Positions 42,501 to 54,347 of a stretch of DNA of 64,000 nucleotides are shown piece by piece (the first letter of the stretch is position 1; every line of letters begins with the position of its first letter). Below the pieces are notes generated by a model. That model searched no databases. It was not told the DNA's origin and saw only the letters and a program-made list of their open reading frames with translations. The stretch comes from Paulownia fortunei (taxonomy: Eukaryota; Streptophyta; Magnoliopsida; Lamiales; Paulowniaceae), in the NCBI GenBank assembly GCA_019321725.1, contig CM033115.1:744001-808000 (forward strand), given 5' to 3'. The translations under genes and the position numbers were made by a program.

Positions 42501-42670
42501 AAAAATGTCTAGTGCATGTAAAGGAGCAAACAGAAATCAGTTCAAAGTAAAGATACAAGCCTACCAATGTTTATAGTAGCCTGGCGAGAAATAACCTCAG
42601 GCGAGAGTGGATGTAATTTTGTTACATCCAGCTTGCTTAAGTCCTGCTCCATCAAGCCCTTTCTAGCCAT
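39588..42670 (-). CDS. Eukaryotic translation initiation factor 2 subunit gamma
   Basis: Eight exons on the - strand give an intact 464-residue frame: 42565-42670, 42340-42401, 41584-41696, 41403-41505, 40937-41164, 40641-40859, 40076-40336, 39588-39890. It is the GTPase core of eIF2, which binds GTP and initiator Met-tRNA and delivers it to the 40S subunit. GTPase motifs: G1 GHVAHGKST (39-47), G3 DCPGHD (126-131), G4 NKVD (182-185), and a Cys-rich insert typical of eIF2-gamma ([15 protein letters not shown]). Beta-barrel domains II and III follow, with [22 protein letters not shown] and [13 protein letters not shown]. Length matches plant and animal eIF2-gamma (about 465-472). ATG 42670 begins [15 protein letters not shown]. 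Unlike the nearby eIF2-alpha copy, all exons keep frame. Confidence 0.97.
42268..42313. repeat. 23-bp tandem repeat, two copies, in an eIF2-gamma intron
   Basis: CAACTGACATTGAAATAAAT plus AGC occurs at 42268 and again at 42291 with no differences. It lies in the intron between coding exons 2 and 3. Confidence 0.95.
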
Positions 42671-44545
42671 TTTTTTGGGTCTTAATAGCTATTGGTCCCA
42701 CTAAATACCAAAATGAAAAATCTAGAGCACCAAAGGGAATGCCAGAGTAGTAATGGCCTGGGGAAAAAGTCAGTCATCAGTTGCAGAGGCCAGTTCAGCA
42801 GCATAGATCGACAAAAGTCACAGCCGCATGCAAGTGTAATCCGATGAAAAATATTAACAGGGACAATATGACCGTAGACATTCAGAGAACTAAATACTGA
42901 AGCTATTAATCATACCAGATCTTTAATACTATATTAAAACAAACACAACGCATATTATAGGTATAAATACCAACGAATCTAAAGCAATTTCAACAGCTAC
43001 CAAACTTATTTACGAACAAATCAGAAGAGAACAACACATAAAGAAAGAGCAAATTAAAAGCACAAAAATATTGAAGGAATTGTGCACATTCTAGCTCCAA
43101 AAACAGAGAAAAGGGAAGTACAGTTGCTCCCAAGTTAAATGAGTAGAAAAAGAACAGAAAAAAGATGCGACGTTATCTTACAATATAATTATGGAATAGA
43201 AATAGAGACTTTTAACTTAGTCAACTTAGTCGAGCAATTGTAGGGACTGAATTTTTTCCAAGATAAGGCAATTATGGCTGAATGATAATAGATAAAAAAA
43301 GGTTGAGGGCTTCCCACACAACAAATTCAATAAAAAAAAAAATACTTGAGCTGGTTGACCTTCAGTAACTACCAAATCCAGATTCACAAGTAAAAATTCT
43401 CACATAGCAGTAAATAAACCTAACTAAATTTGGTGAGCAACCTGAATAATCCAATTTATGTCATAATCTTCCAATGAACAAAAATCTTCCACCAGAAACT
43501 CTTATCTTTTCAACAGGGGCGAGGGTTGAGGGGTTTTGAGCAGGGGTGGCAGTAAGCATGCACATCAGGTAAACTAATCAAACTTTGATGGTTCAACTTG
43601 GAAACTATTCTAGTTAATATCAAAGCCATGTGGCAGATTCAGACACTCAACAAAAGACATCCTTCATTCCAAAGCACATTAATAAAAAAACCAGTCATTC
43701 TCCAGCACAATACAGTCCAATTATCAATTAATTCCACAGAAACTAAGCCAAATAACAGAAAAAACACATATCAACTCAATACTACAATATTCCATTCAAT
43801 CTACACTTAAATCCTAATCTCGAAAATGCAAATTCATCAAGTCCACCGGCATGTACATTATAACCTTTTTCGCTAAAACCGTAATCTCTAAATCTCATCC
43901 CAATATGAAGGAGACCCCAGCTAAGGATTAAAAAAAAATGAAAATTGGATAACAAGCTCTTCAAGAAACTAGAAAATCCCAAAACACACAACCACAGACA
44001 AAACCCAAATCCAAAAACCTCATAAAAATTACTGAGGCATCAAAATTATGCAACAATTCAATTACGTAAACACATATATGTGAGCAGTATATATACAAGC
44101 AAATCAAGAAAAAATAAGTATCTCAAGACAGCGATTAAGTTTTTGCCATTCCATACCCTAATCTCCCAAATTCAAATCCACACACATTCACTAATTCCAT
44201 TTTCACCTGCATAAATATCAGAATCCTTTTTCCCTAAAACCCTAATCTCCAAAATTCCAACCCAATATAAAGAAGACCAACAGAAAGTTCAAGCGAAAAG
44301 AAATTGAATATTTTTAATACAATTCAAACAAAACCCTTCAAGAAACTTCAAGAAAAATGCCAGAAAACACGTGCAAACACACACACACACCCAAAATACC
44401 CGCATACCCAAATTCCAGAATTTGACACATTTTATTTACACCCTGTACTTATGTGTGTAGAGAGAAAAAGGGGTGACCTTTGTCTTACAGCAGCCGCCGG
44501 AAATGTTGTCTAATGCGTGCGTTCGAGAGAGAGAGAGAGAGCTAG
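42671..44545 (-). other. Probable eIF2-gamma 5' UTR with a long leader intron
   Basis: On the - strand a CT-rich start (44526-44542) is followed by GGCGGCTGCTGTAAGACAAAG and a donor-like GTCACC near 44478. Just before the start codon there is an acceptor-like TTTAG|TGGGACC near 42700. This suggests a leader intron of about 1.8 kb. It is inferred from splice-like signals only. No coding potential was seen inside; small open frames near 43598-43991 look random. Confidence 0.45.
44526..44542. repeat. (GA)n tract at the presumed eIF2-gamma transcription start
   Basis: GAGAGAGAGAGAGAG on +, that is CT-rich on the - strand, at the start of the presumed leader. Typical of plant pyrimidine patches. 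Confidence 0.7.
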
Positions 44546-46081
44546 GGATAGTAAGTAGCAACACTGTCACAGGTGACATCTGAAAGAACAATAAAATATC
44601 TTCTTGAAATACTTTGTGAATGTGAAATAAGTTACATTAGTGGTCCAGTGAAGGTGACTTACATCGTCTCCGGTTTGAATTTTACTAATAATGTAAAATT
44701 ATTTTTCATTAGAAAGTGTATTATAAATTACAATTATAGTTTATAATGTTGGCATCCAAGATGCTGTATTATGAATTATGAATATGGGCTTATATTATTA
44801 AGATTGAATTACGAATTTTGATTTATTAACGTGTTAGATTTAAAATATTAAAATTGAATTGACGTATTATAAATTAAAACTGTGACTTCTAATGAACTTT
44901 GTTTCTTTAGTATGTTGGTGGAAATAGGGGATCAAAACGGTCAATCCTGCAAATTCAATTTGATCGATCTATAGTTTGAACTATAAGCAAATGAAATATT
45001 TCTTGATGACTGAATTCTTTTAGTTGAGATAGTCATATCAATCGAGAATTCAACCAACCTAATTTTTATCTTATTAAAAAAAATTATGAAATAAGTTTCT
45101 CGAATTTTGTGCAAACACTAAAATGCATATTGAGTTTGCTTTGTTGGAAAGTTTGCCTTTGATTATTTTGTTTTATATTGGTACAAACTTACTAATAAAT
45201 TATTAACAGATTTATTATTAAATTTGGTTTACTCTTTCACAAATTTATTAATGAATAGCATTTTCTGGAAATTGAGCTTATTTACTGAAAATACGAAAAA
45301 TATATTTGTACCTTTTTTACAAAAGTTTATTAGTATATATTATTTTTTCTGGTAGTTGAGCCTATTTAATGAAAACAAGGTATAAGCTCTCAAATTAAGG
45401 GTAGATATAAATGCATGTTTTCTGAAAATGTTTGGGCTAAACAAATTTAAATGAGCAAAATAGAGAAGTTTGGCCTTTAAGAGGTTATAAAAAAGAAAAT
45501 ATTTTGCGAAAATGAATAAAAACATAGTTTAAGCCCTTTATTATTTTGTTAAAACTATTAAAAAAAAAAAAAAAAGAACATAACTTGGGCCCTTTATTAT
45601 AGTAAACCTAGTCATCATAAAACTTTTTCATTTGTTTACAGTTTGATCCTCTCTCAGAATCAGCACGAGCTCAAGATCTGCCAATACTTGTTATCTTTAG
45701 CAATTGCCAACATCCCCAACTACAGCATTCAGAAGGGACATACAGAGAGCCTAACAAATCAAAATTAACAAAATTGAAACCATTATTTCTGTCTTCCAAT
45801 CTTTACACTCCCAATGGAAAACTATTATTTTACCTAACAAGGCTATGAAGTGGCATAAAATTTAGTAATATTCTAGCAAAATTCATGCATATTGGAGCTG
45901 AGCAAAATGCTCTCCATCCATACCTATCTACTCGGACATCATACTAGTAACAATATACCGACCATTTTGAGGACCTGAAGAATGCTAAATGGAAGCAGTT
46001 TAGCAGGTTTCATCCGAAAAAAGAAGGAAGTTCAATCCCTCTGTAAGTAGTTTTGTGAACTTCAGCCCCAAAGATGGAAGT
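44546..46081. other. Intergenic region between eIF2-gamma and the HIG1 gene
   Basis: AT-rich sequence with a few A homopolymers (45558-45574). The last few hundred bases probably carry the HIG1-gene 3' UTR. No gene is seen. Confidence 0.5.
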
Positions 46082-47582
46082 TTAATCCCTATGTCCGTGT
46101 TCATTCAGGTCCAGGAACTTTGCTACACGCTCTGCTTTTGCTCCTGTTTTGTGGTCATAATACTCAACAATGGCCGCCCCAGCTAAAGCAGCAAGAGTAA
46201 GTGCTTGAGCGTGCAACCTGATTTTCAAGCAATAATTCACAATTATCAAGCATGGGGCAAGTAGCAGAAATTGAGAAAGTTGAAAATTTTAACACAGCTG
46301 GACAACCGAAGGTGAAGGAATACACATGCCTAGTTAAGATTGCAGGTGATTTTATGAGTGGAATGTGGAGAATAATAAGGTATATGAGTCATCAATTTAG
46401 TGATTCAACTTCTATGAAACAATTAGCCTCATCGAAGATCTCATTGTTCTGAAAAGTAAAAGAAGAAACTGTGCTCTTTTTCCTATCTTGAATCAGTAGC
46501 AAACTGATTCAGCAATGGGAAACCTTGAGTTGTTTAACCAGACTGCAGCCCTTTAAAATGTATTGGTCAAGTGATTGGTTTAAGAGTCTTTTATTTCTAA
46601 TACTAAAAATAGGCCAGAAATGATTGCTTAAACAATTCACCATGATATATGTTCATTGTAATTCTTAGGCAAATCAACTACTTCTAAGCTAGTCGAAGAA
46701 AACAGATACCAACACGCTACAAGATCAATTTCTTACCATGTCAACTCGACTACGAAGATTATATTCTAACTGTAAAGCTTTCAACCATATTCCAGTACTA
46801 AGGATCAGCTTCCAAGATCATCTAGTTTTTCGACCAAAATCCCCACTGAAATCCCCGCATCTTAAAATGGCAATTGGCTTATCAAGTTTAATCCCCAATT
46901 CTCATTCACCAAAAGATATGTTTCCAAATCACAACGAGCATACAAACTGTGCAACAAAATATAATTTCTACATGTGCCAAATCAGCAAATGATCCCCACC
47001 CCCCGAAAAAAAAAAAAAAACCCGAAAACAAAAAAATCACACATTACCAGAACGAATTTACTTCTCCAAATACTTTTCCAAAAATGGCAAAACGTATGCA
47101 CAGAATTAACTGAAACAAAATTGAAAATGTTCATCAAAATCAAAGCATGAATATTGCATATGCACCAAGAAATAAATCCCATTTTGTATCAACATTAAAA
47201 ACAACAAAAAGTACAAACCTATATCAAATTCCTTTTTGTCACTATATTTTTCTCATTTCACACGAATTCAAGAAAAAAAAAAAAGATTAAAAAAAGAGAT
47301 CAAATGCATCAGAAATCATACCTTGCATGAATAATCTTGACACTGGTTTTCATATGGGGTTGAGACCAATTATACGCCAAAGATCCCACAATCCCACCTG
47401 CCCATAACGCCCCTTTCAAAAAAAAAAAAAAATCTCAATAAAAATCCAATCTTGATTCTTGAAAACAAATATCACAACAAAAAATCGAAAAATAATAATA
47501 ATATATTATTACCAACAGTACGAAGCTTGTGTTCCACGACCCATTCCCTGATAGATTCAAGCTTGCCCTTTTCTTCTCCCAT
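46082..47582 (-). CDS. HIG1-domain / hypoxia-responsive family mitochondrial protein
   Basis: Three exons, 47513-47582, 47322-47412 and 46082-46217, encode 98 residues. The protein begins MGEEKGKLESIREWVVEHKL, then LRTVGALWAGGIVGSLAYNW, and the second half has KIIHARLHAQALTLAALAGA followed by EYYDHK. This is the HIG_1_N pattern: two transmembrane helices (about 24-44 and 58-76) joined by a short basic loop with the conserved RLHAQ. Members sit in the inner mitochondrial membrane and associate with respiratory supercomplexes; plant members are often hypoxia-induced. The localisation and hypoxia link are family knowledge, not visible here. The first intron's acceptor (TTTGAAAG|GG) is weak but keeps the frame. 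Length is normal for the plant family. Confidence 0.92.
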
Positions 47583-49197
47583 TTTTTCAACTTTCTCTCT
47601 CCTTTCACTTTTTCTAGTTTTTCGATTTTTTGTTCGTCAGAATTTGCGTTCGGCGAATTTAATGTTGGAAGAAGAGAACTTTAACACGTTGCTGGAATAT
47701 AGTCATTTGCACAGTCCACTTGTTGTCACGTGTTAAGTGGTTGATGGTATCATCTTTGTCGGGCCTCAGCCCAGGCCCAAAAAACTCAGCTCAAAAAGGC
47801 ACAATTCAAATAATTTCTCGTACAAGATGTAATATATTTCTCATACAAGAAAGTTTCAAGATTAATGATCTTAGTTGAATATAAGTAGGGGAAAACTATT
47901 TATCATCCAATTATTGGAAAAAAATTCCTTTCTCTAGTTTGTAGAGTTGATTAAGGATTTTTTGAACAGAAAATTTGGGTTCATATAAAACTTTAAAATA
48001 ATTATATATCCGTATTAAAAATAGTAAAAAGTTTAAATATAAACAGAACAACTATCTAAATCGATATATCATAAAACTACGTATGCAAGAACTATGATGC
48101 ATAGAAATATTCTTTTTATATAAAGCATTTTTATATTAAATAACTAGATTATAAAATTCACGATAAACTAATATGATATAATTCTTAATATTGATATCCA
48201 ATGTTTCATATTCAATATCAACATTAGTATTAACAATTATTTTCCTGATATATAGGAAGCAATATATTCAGTTTCTCTATGTTTTTTCCATACTACATAT
48301 GATCTTATTGTACTAATAAGTTTGAAATTTTGGCATCCACTTTCCTCAAATTTGAGTATTTGGCAAACATCTTCCTTAGTATTATTTGATCAAATATTCC
48401 AAAAACAAAATTATTAAAAACCAAAATATCCATGTTCCTTTACTTTGGGGAGAAAAAAAAAATCAGTTGTATTATCATGCATATTTAAAAATGACCGTAC
48501 TTTATATTTCTGAAATTATATATTTATTTTGTACACACAAAAGTTAGTTTGTATTCTTTGTTTTAGTAAATATGGCCTAAACTTAATTAATTGTGATCTT
48601 TAGTAATTAAGGAGTGTAAAATTTAATTTGCTTTTGCTTTTGCTTTATAATATTCATTTAAGAAAGTTTTAGTTTTTGAAAAGTAATTCTCATAAGAGTT
48701 GATCAATATATCTATTTTTTTCATGATGACCTTAAATTAAGTTTTTGATCTCTCATTTTTTTTTAAATAATAATATTTTTTCATGTATAAAATTAAGATA
48801 TTTCGTGTATTATTGAAGAGAATTCCAGAGTCAAAATTTTGATTTCTCTTATATTTGTAATTTAAGAAGTGCCACTTCATTATTTTCAAAATGATTGATT
48901 ATGATATATTTGACTAAATTTTTTTAAAATTTTCAAGGTTTTTGAAATCTTTATTATGACACTAAAATCATTTTTTACTAAAAACTAAAACTTCATAAAA
49001 AACCAAACAAAAGTCAAATCTTCAAACCTAGAGATATAGATGCAAATAAGCCCTACATGATTCCTTTTTAAAGAAAGCCAGTCCAAGAACCAGTTTACAA
49101 AAGACGAACACTCCTCCCCCCCCCAACCCCACCGCTCTACTCTTTTCATTTTTACCCTAACCAAAGACCGAGATCCGAAAACACACACACACACAAA
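47583..49197. other. Divergent intergenic region between the HIG1 gene and the membrane-protein gene
   Basis: The HIG1 promoter lies on the left side and the promoter of the + strand membrane-protein gene on the right. The middle is strongly AT-rich with no recognisable gene or element. A C-rich patch (CCTCCCCCCCCCAACCCCACC) at about 49109-49129 precedes the next gene. Confidence 0.5.
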
Positions 49198-49557
49198 ATG
49201 ATAGAAGAGCGCCGTGCCGGGCCTCCCCACGCCGCCATCCTCGCAGCCGTCGTAGTCTTGGTGATAATGGTGCCGACACTTTTGGGCGACCAAGGTGAGG
49301 CCATAACAGGCTTCATAGCCGAGCTGCTCAGCCCCGTTGGCCTCCTCCTCCTCCCCATAGTCCTCCTCCTCACCATCCAGTTTCTCTCCTCCGACACTGG
49401 ATCCTTCGTCGCCGGATTATTCTCATCCGGAGATCCCAACACCATACACCGCGCCAGTGGCTCCCCCGTCGGTGTCGTGCTGTTCTTGTTGCTTGTTCTA
49501 CTGCTTCTCTACAACAGAGTGTCCATCTTTGGCGGAGATGATGACTCAGGAGACTGA
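49198..49557 (+). CDS. Small plant membrane protein, three hydrophobic segments, unknown function
   Basis: Single exon, 119 residues, ATG 49198 preceded by CACACACAAA. The order is a short charged start (MIEERRAGPPH), hydrophobic helix 1 (about 12-30), a GDQGEAITGFIAELLSP linker, helix 2 (about 46-64, VGLLLLPIVLLLTIQFL), a Ser/Gly/Asp-rich loop (SSDTGSFVAG...DPNTIHRASGSP), helix 3 (about 90-107) and an acidic tail GGDDDSGD. I recognise the arrangement as that of small conserved plant proteins usually annotated only as transmembrane protein; I know no experimental function. The coding stretch is clearly richer in G and C than its flanks. No signal peptide is obvious; helix 1 could act as a signal anchor. 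Confidence 0.8.
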   Translation: MIEERRAGPPHAAILAAVVVLVIMVPTLLGDQGEAITGFIAELLSPVGLLLLPIVLLLTIQFLSSDTGSFVAGLFSSGDPNTIHRASGSPVGVVLFLLLVLLLLYNRVSIFGGDDDSGD

Positions 49558-52500
49558 TGGTTTGATGATCTATAGATATGAATCCATGTGATTTTGGTTT
49601 GCTTTTTTTCTTTTTTTGTGATGATCCCTTTTCGTAATTAGGTTAATTTTTTGTTATTTTTCATATTTTCTTGGGTTTTTTTTTGTGTTTTTTTAACAGT
49701 ATACGTGAATAGTAGAGTCCATTGTTGTACGGACGTAAAGTGGGCTCATGTATGAACTAAGAACATGGAAGGGGGTTATGTGGAAATACGGAAATGCCCC
49801 TGGTGTAGACTTCTTGGTTGTTGTATTGAAAATTTGGAAGCTCTCCTCCCATGTTTTGTAATTATTATGAAGGTCCCTACTTTATTTTCAATTTTCATAT
49901 TAATGTCTAAGATAATTAAATACATACTATAGTGATTGAAAATTAGATCTTTTATTGTATTTTTAAATAATTGCACCACGGTGTGACATCGGATGCCATA
50001 GTATGTGATGGAACATAAAGTTTAACAAATATGGAATAAGAAATTTATCTTTAAGTTATAAATAATTTAAAAATAAAAAACTTGGAAGTTCGAGTGTAAT
50101 TTCATTTCATATATTTTAAGAATATAATAATATAATATTTTAATGTTTTAAATACTATTTCGTAATAGGGTGAAGTGCATAGGTGTGCTTGTGTAAACTA
50201 TTGGAGTATTATAGTAATGAATTGAGTGCATGGGGGGTATTCTAGTCCTTTTGCAGTGTGGGGGTGGTCGTCACCTACTCCGGCTGTCGGTGGTGGTAGC
50301 CGCGGCGACTGCGGTGGCCTTATCTTTTCTGCAAAAGTCCAAACTAAATATTTTTTTTTTCCATATTCTTTAATTTTTTTAATTCTCAACTTTTGTTTGT
50401 CTTTAGTGAAATTATTTAATCAATTAATTAAATAATGTAGTAAATGGTAATTAAATTAAACAAGTCTTTGCTTGGTCGGAGGAAGTGGGGTTGATGGTGC
50501 TCGATTCCAAGAGTCCTATATTTATGATGGTAGGTTAGACTCCTTGAAAAATACTCAAATAATTTCATAATTGAATTTGTATGTTACAATAAACCAAGAG
50601 TTGAGATTTCAAATGACCTATTAAACCTCATCCAAATGATAAAAATTGATTACCCAAATTTTAAAAAAATTAAATATAAATTAGGGATGATAATGAGATG
50701 AATTTATCTAAATTCGAGATCTACCCGTTAAGTTCTTTTCAAATTCGAACCTAAAGATCTTTTCGAATTCGGATCCTCTAGATTATTTTTATTATTTTAA
50801 AAATATTAAATAATATATTATGTAAAATAATATAATAATATTTTTTGAAATATATATTTTAAAAAATATTATATAAATATATATAATATTTTTTTAAAAA
50901 AAAAATGGATTCAAGACAAGACAAATTTAAAAATAAAAATTTAAAATTCACCCAAAATTTATTTGTAATGGTAAAAATCGACCCCAAATAAGGCAAGCAA
51001 GAGTCAAGTTAGAGTTTGAAACCACATAATTAGAAAAACATAAAACCTTAATCTCAATGGAACCGACAACTCTGTTTCAAAAAAAGGGTGCCTCCCAAAA
51101 TATGTATTTGGACATTAGCAATAATCATCTATTATGTCGTCCTCGCAAGGAAAAAAAAAAACAGAAACATTAGTAGCATTTTCTATCTTCCTCTTCCAGA
51201 AAATTACTGGGTTTCAAAATCTCTCTCTATTTCTCTTACATAACAATTTCTAAAGACTTTTCAAGAAATGCTCATATCTACAATATCTCAAGACTTTTCA
51301 AGAAATATTAGAGCATCAACTGACAGTCGCTTCCTGTGAGCGCGCCGGGGGTGGGGGAACACAAATTCAAAAAGTTTTTCACAACAGTTACTTAAAAACT
51401 CTTCATGCAGAAATCCTCCGGACATGTTGAAAAATTAGAATCAGCACAAATAATACATGCAACAGGATGTCCAAAGAAACCAAAAGTTGTATAAGAAACA
51501 CATGAAAATGAAAAGCATGCGCATGGATACAGACACGAGGAAAACCTCCAGGATCATGGGCATGTATAATCATCACTTGAGCAGCAATATATAGAAGAGA
51601 TTGAAAACTCGTATTACCATAGGTTGAAATCTTTCATTTCTCATCAAATATTTTAGATTCTATCTAAGATGTTAAGCATTCAACGTATGAGGTTATTGAT
51701 ATGGATAACTAATGTACAAACTGCTGTAAACGAAAGATAAGTGTTGCATAGTTTGTGAATGCTAAAAAACCTCATAACACAGTTCCCGATCCAGTTGCAA
51801 GAAGAGTAATGTAGAAAGTTAAGCAGATTCAGCAGAATCAGGAGGCAGAAGCTTGGTCAAAGACTTCAATTCTCTACAAGCCACTTCCATGGTTGATATA
51901 AATAACAGCATGTGCATTTACCATCTCGGAGATCGATCCACTATAAACTGTTCACATGACAGAGCAGAATTACAGTTAGAACTGGCAATTTTGCCATCTC
52001 AGCAGAATACCATGAACTTGTACTCAACATGCATGCACATGCAAGTAGCCAAGTTATAAATCGACAATTGCCAAATGCTACTAAATTATGGACAGTAGTG
52101 ATGATATTTTTTTTTATTTTATTTTTTTGTGGCTGAATAGCAAAGTCACATCATTACTTTAAGGTTTAAGTTTTGAGTGAGGGTATTTTTGAGAAAAAAA
52201 ATCCATTTTAGGAAATGGAGCTTTATTCTGGGACTTCCTGAAAAGATATAGAAGGAATAAATTTGGGAAAGACAAGTATTATTTTAAGTTCAATCCAGGA
52301 AACAACTCCAATTGATTTCATAATATTCAATGACCTGTGACTAAGGAACAGGTAAAGCTCTTCCTGAAACACTCAAAACTTTCATTTGTTGACTGGCATA
52401 TATTTCAAAAAATGTGAGATACAACCTTTCCTATACAAATGTTAAGTACCTCACAGACCTAAAACTCATAGTGAAAGAGAAGGGAAAATTAGCAGAGCAG

Positions 52501-53288
52501 GATTTTGTACTGCAATACAAGTACTTACAGTTTATTATGGTTTTAAGTCAACAGAGTTATGAAATTCTCATTACTTATGAACATCATTTATATACATACG
52601 CAATATAGCTTTTTAAAAGTGGTTCCATTCCTTTTAGGAGTCCAGAGGCGACTAGAATAATCTTAATTAATGAGAGCTGCTAAATATAGAGTTCCATATA
52701 ATTTATCTGTCCTGCTAAGAACTCCCAGCGGCAGGAAGACTGTGTACTCCATTTGATTGAAGAAAGTGTTCAGAATTCAAAATGATAGTATGTAGTCTAG
52801 CATTGCTTAATCTTTGAGAGCTCTTTTTCTGCAATACCAGCACTTCGATTCTTTCTTTTTGTTCCTTTTTTAAGGAAACCGTCATTCTTTCTTCAAATCC
52901 CTAATTAAAAAATTATGAAACCCATCCCTACTCAATTACAACATAACAAATCAACCTATTTTTTTTTTTTTTTCTTTTTTTTCTATTTGAGCCTATAATG
53001 TTTCCCTTCCAGTCTTCAATCTTTGCAATCCATTGGTTACCAAATTCAGCATCAGAGCAAACCTAAATAAGAATATTTTTTCCTTCTTTAGCTGCATTAT
53101 GCAGGATAGCATTTTAATGTCTGTCGGACATTGAAGCGTACTCAATAGCAACATTACACGTAGGAAAGAGAAAAAAAAAAACACAATCCTCAGGTAAAAA
53201 ATATCATTTAAACTGTTATATAGTGCAAAGATCAAGCACAGTACAGGTGAATGAAAAATGCATATATCTGAAACACACGATCTAACCT
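49558..53288. other. Intergenic region between the membrane-protein and J-protein genes
   Basis: The membrane-protein 3' UTR comes first. A dispersed repeat copy lies at 50682-51000. A short GC-rich patch, GAGCGCGCCGGGGGTGGGGG, lies at 51338-51357. The 51360-52100 stretch is less AT-rich but shows no domain-bearing frame. The right end is probably the J-protein 3' UTR. Confidence 0.45.
50682..51000 (+). repeat. Dispersed repeat copy B (TAGGGATGAT-type element)
   Basis: Starts TAGGGATGATAATGAG, passes CGAGATCTACCCGTTAAG and CAAATTCGAACC, then an A/T-rich core, ending near AATCGACCCCAAATAAGG. Same order of motifs as the copy at 5369-5740, strongly diverged. Confidence 0.5.
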
Positions 53289-54347
53289 TCACGCCATGAA
53301 ACTTTCAAGCCTGTCGCAATGAGGAGTAGGAATGTGTCTATTCCAATGACGCCTCTGCATTTCCATTTGACAATAACGTCCAAGCAGATGTTTGTAGTCT
53401 TTTATCACGTTATTTTCGATGTCATGTCGACCAGGGCTTCCAATTGGATGATTCTCATCAAATTCAGGTGACTTAACAAAAAACTCCACTCCATTTTTCT
53501 CTGTCATTTTCTTAAACTGATAGGAGTAGTTCTTCTGCAATGAATACTCGGGCTCTGAAAATGGAAGATAAGCAAGCAGAATGATTATCAAAAACGGCAG
53601 CAGCTGAAGAAGCAGTATGAAATTAGGCCCACCACCACCCAAATCTTCCCTCTGATGAGCACCAGCATTAGTTGTTCTAGTCCTGTAAACATGAGCATTC
53701 CTGAACATGTCATGCTGACCAAAGAATGCCCTGAAGATCTGATCAGGATCAATATCATCATCAAAAAAGTCATTCCCTGTTCGTCTCCTCCTTCGCCTAA
53801 CATTATACTGTTGATTATACTCGAACTCATCTACTAAGCCCGTCTGATCATACTGCCTCCTTGAGTCTTCATCACTCAAACACTTAAATGCCCTGCTAAC
53901 TTTCTTAAATGCCTCCTCAGAGCCTGGCGCCTTGTTCTTATCAGGATGAACTTTCAACGACAACTTCCTATATGCCTTCCTAATCTCCTCCACCGAACAA
54001 CTCTTCTGCACACCAAGAATCGAATAATAATCCTTCTTAGTCTTAATCTGCCTGACCAAGTGCACATGCTCCTCAGTGTAATTCATCTCCCCATTTGAAA
54101 CCCCATCACCGTTAACTGAGCCCACATGACCTTTCACCTCAGTAACATTCTTCACATCATTAGACGGACCAGCTGATGAAGATGAATCCAGATTTTCGCA
54201 TGCAGCCAACAGATCGTCCACCGGTAAATCCTCATTAAGGCGGCGTGCAATTCCAAGAAATTTAAGGGCTCTTTGTTTATTTCCTGCTGCAATTGCCTCT
54301 TTGGCAATATTAATACATCTGAACGCCTCATCCTTGTTACCATCCAT
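53289..54347 (-). CDS. ER-type J-domain co-chaperone (DNAJB12/DNAJB14-like, plant dnaJ 49 group)
   Basis: Intronless, 352 residues, start ATG 54347 (MDGNKDEAFRC). The upstream in-frame extension to 54422 lacks family similarity. Order: an N-terminal helical repeat region (1-55, EAFRCINIAKEAI), a Ser/Asn-rich linker, J domain 105-171 (DYYSILGV, KAYRKLSLKVHPDKN with HPD at 134-136, QYDQTG), a Gly/Arg/Phe/Asp region (YNVRRRRRRTGNDFFDD), one transmembrane helix at about 243-262 (FILLLQLLPFLIIILLAY) and a DUF1977-type C-terminal domain with EYSLQKNYSYQ. The J domain stimulates Hsp70 ATPase. By family, the J domain faces the cytosol from the ER membrane and serves quality control of membrane proteins. 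All key residues are present and length is normal. Confidence 0.95.
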   Translation of the reverse strand: MDGNKDEAFRCINIAKEAIAAGNKQRALKFLGIARRLNEDLPVDDLLAACENLDSSSSAGPSNDVKNVTEVKGHVGSVNGDGVSNGEMNYTEEHVHLVRQIKTKKDYYSILGVQKSCSVEEIRKAYRKLSLKVHPDKNKAPGSEEAFKKVSRAFKCLSDEDSRRQYDQTGLVDEFEYNQQYNVRRRRRRTGNDFFDDDIDPDQIFRAFFGQHDMFRNAHVYRTRTTNAGAHQREDLGGGGPNFILLLQLLPFLIIILLAYLPFSEPEYSLQKNYSYQFKKMTEKNGVEFFVKSPEFDENHPIGSPGRHDIENNVIKDYKHLLGRYCQMEMQRRHWNRHIPTPHCDRLESFMA

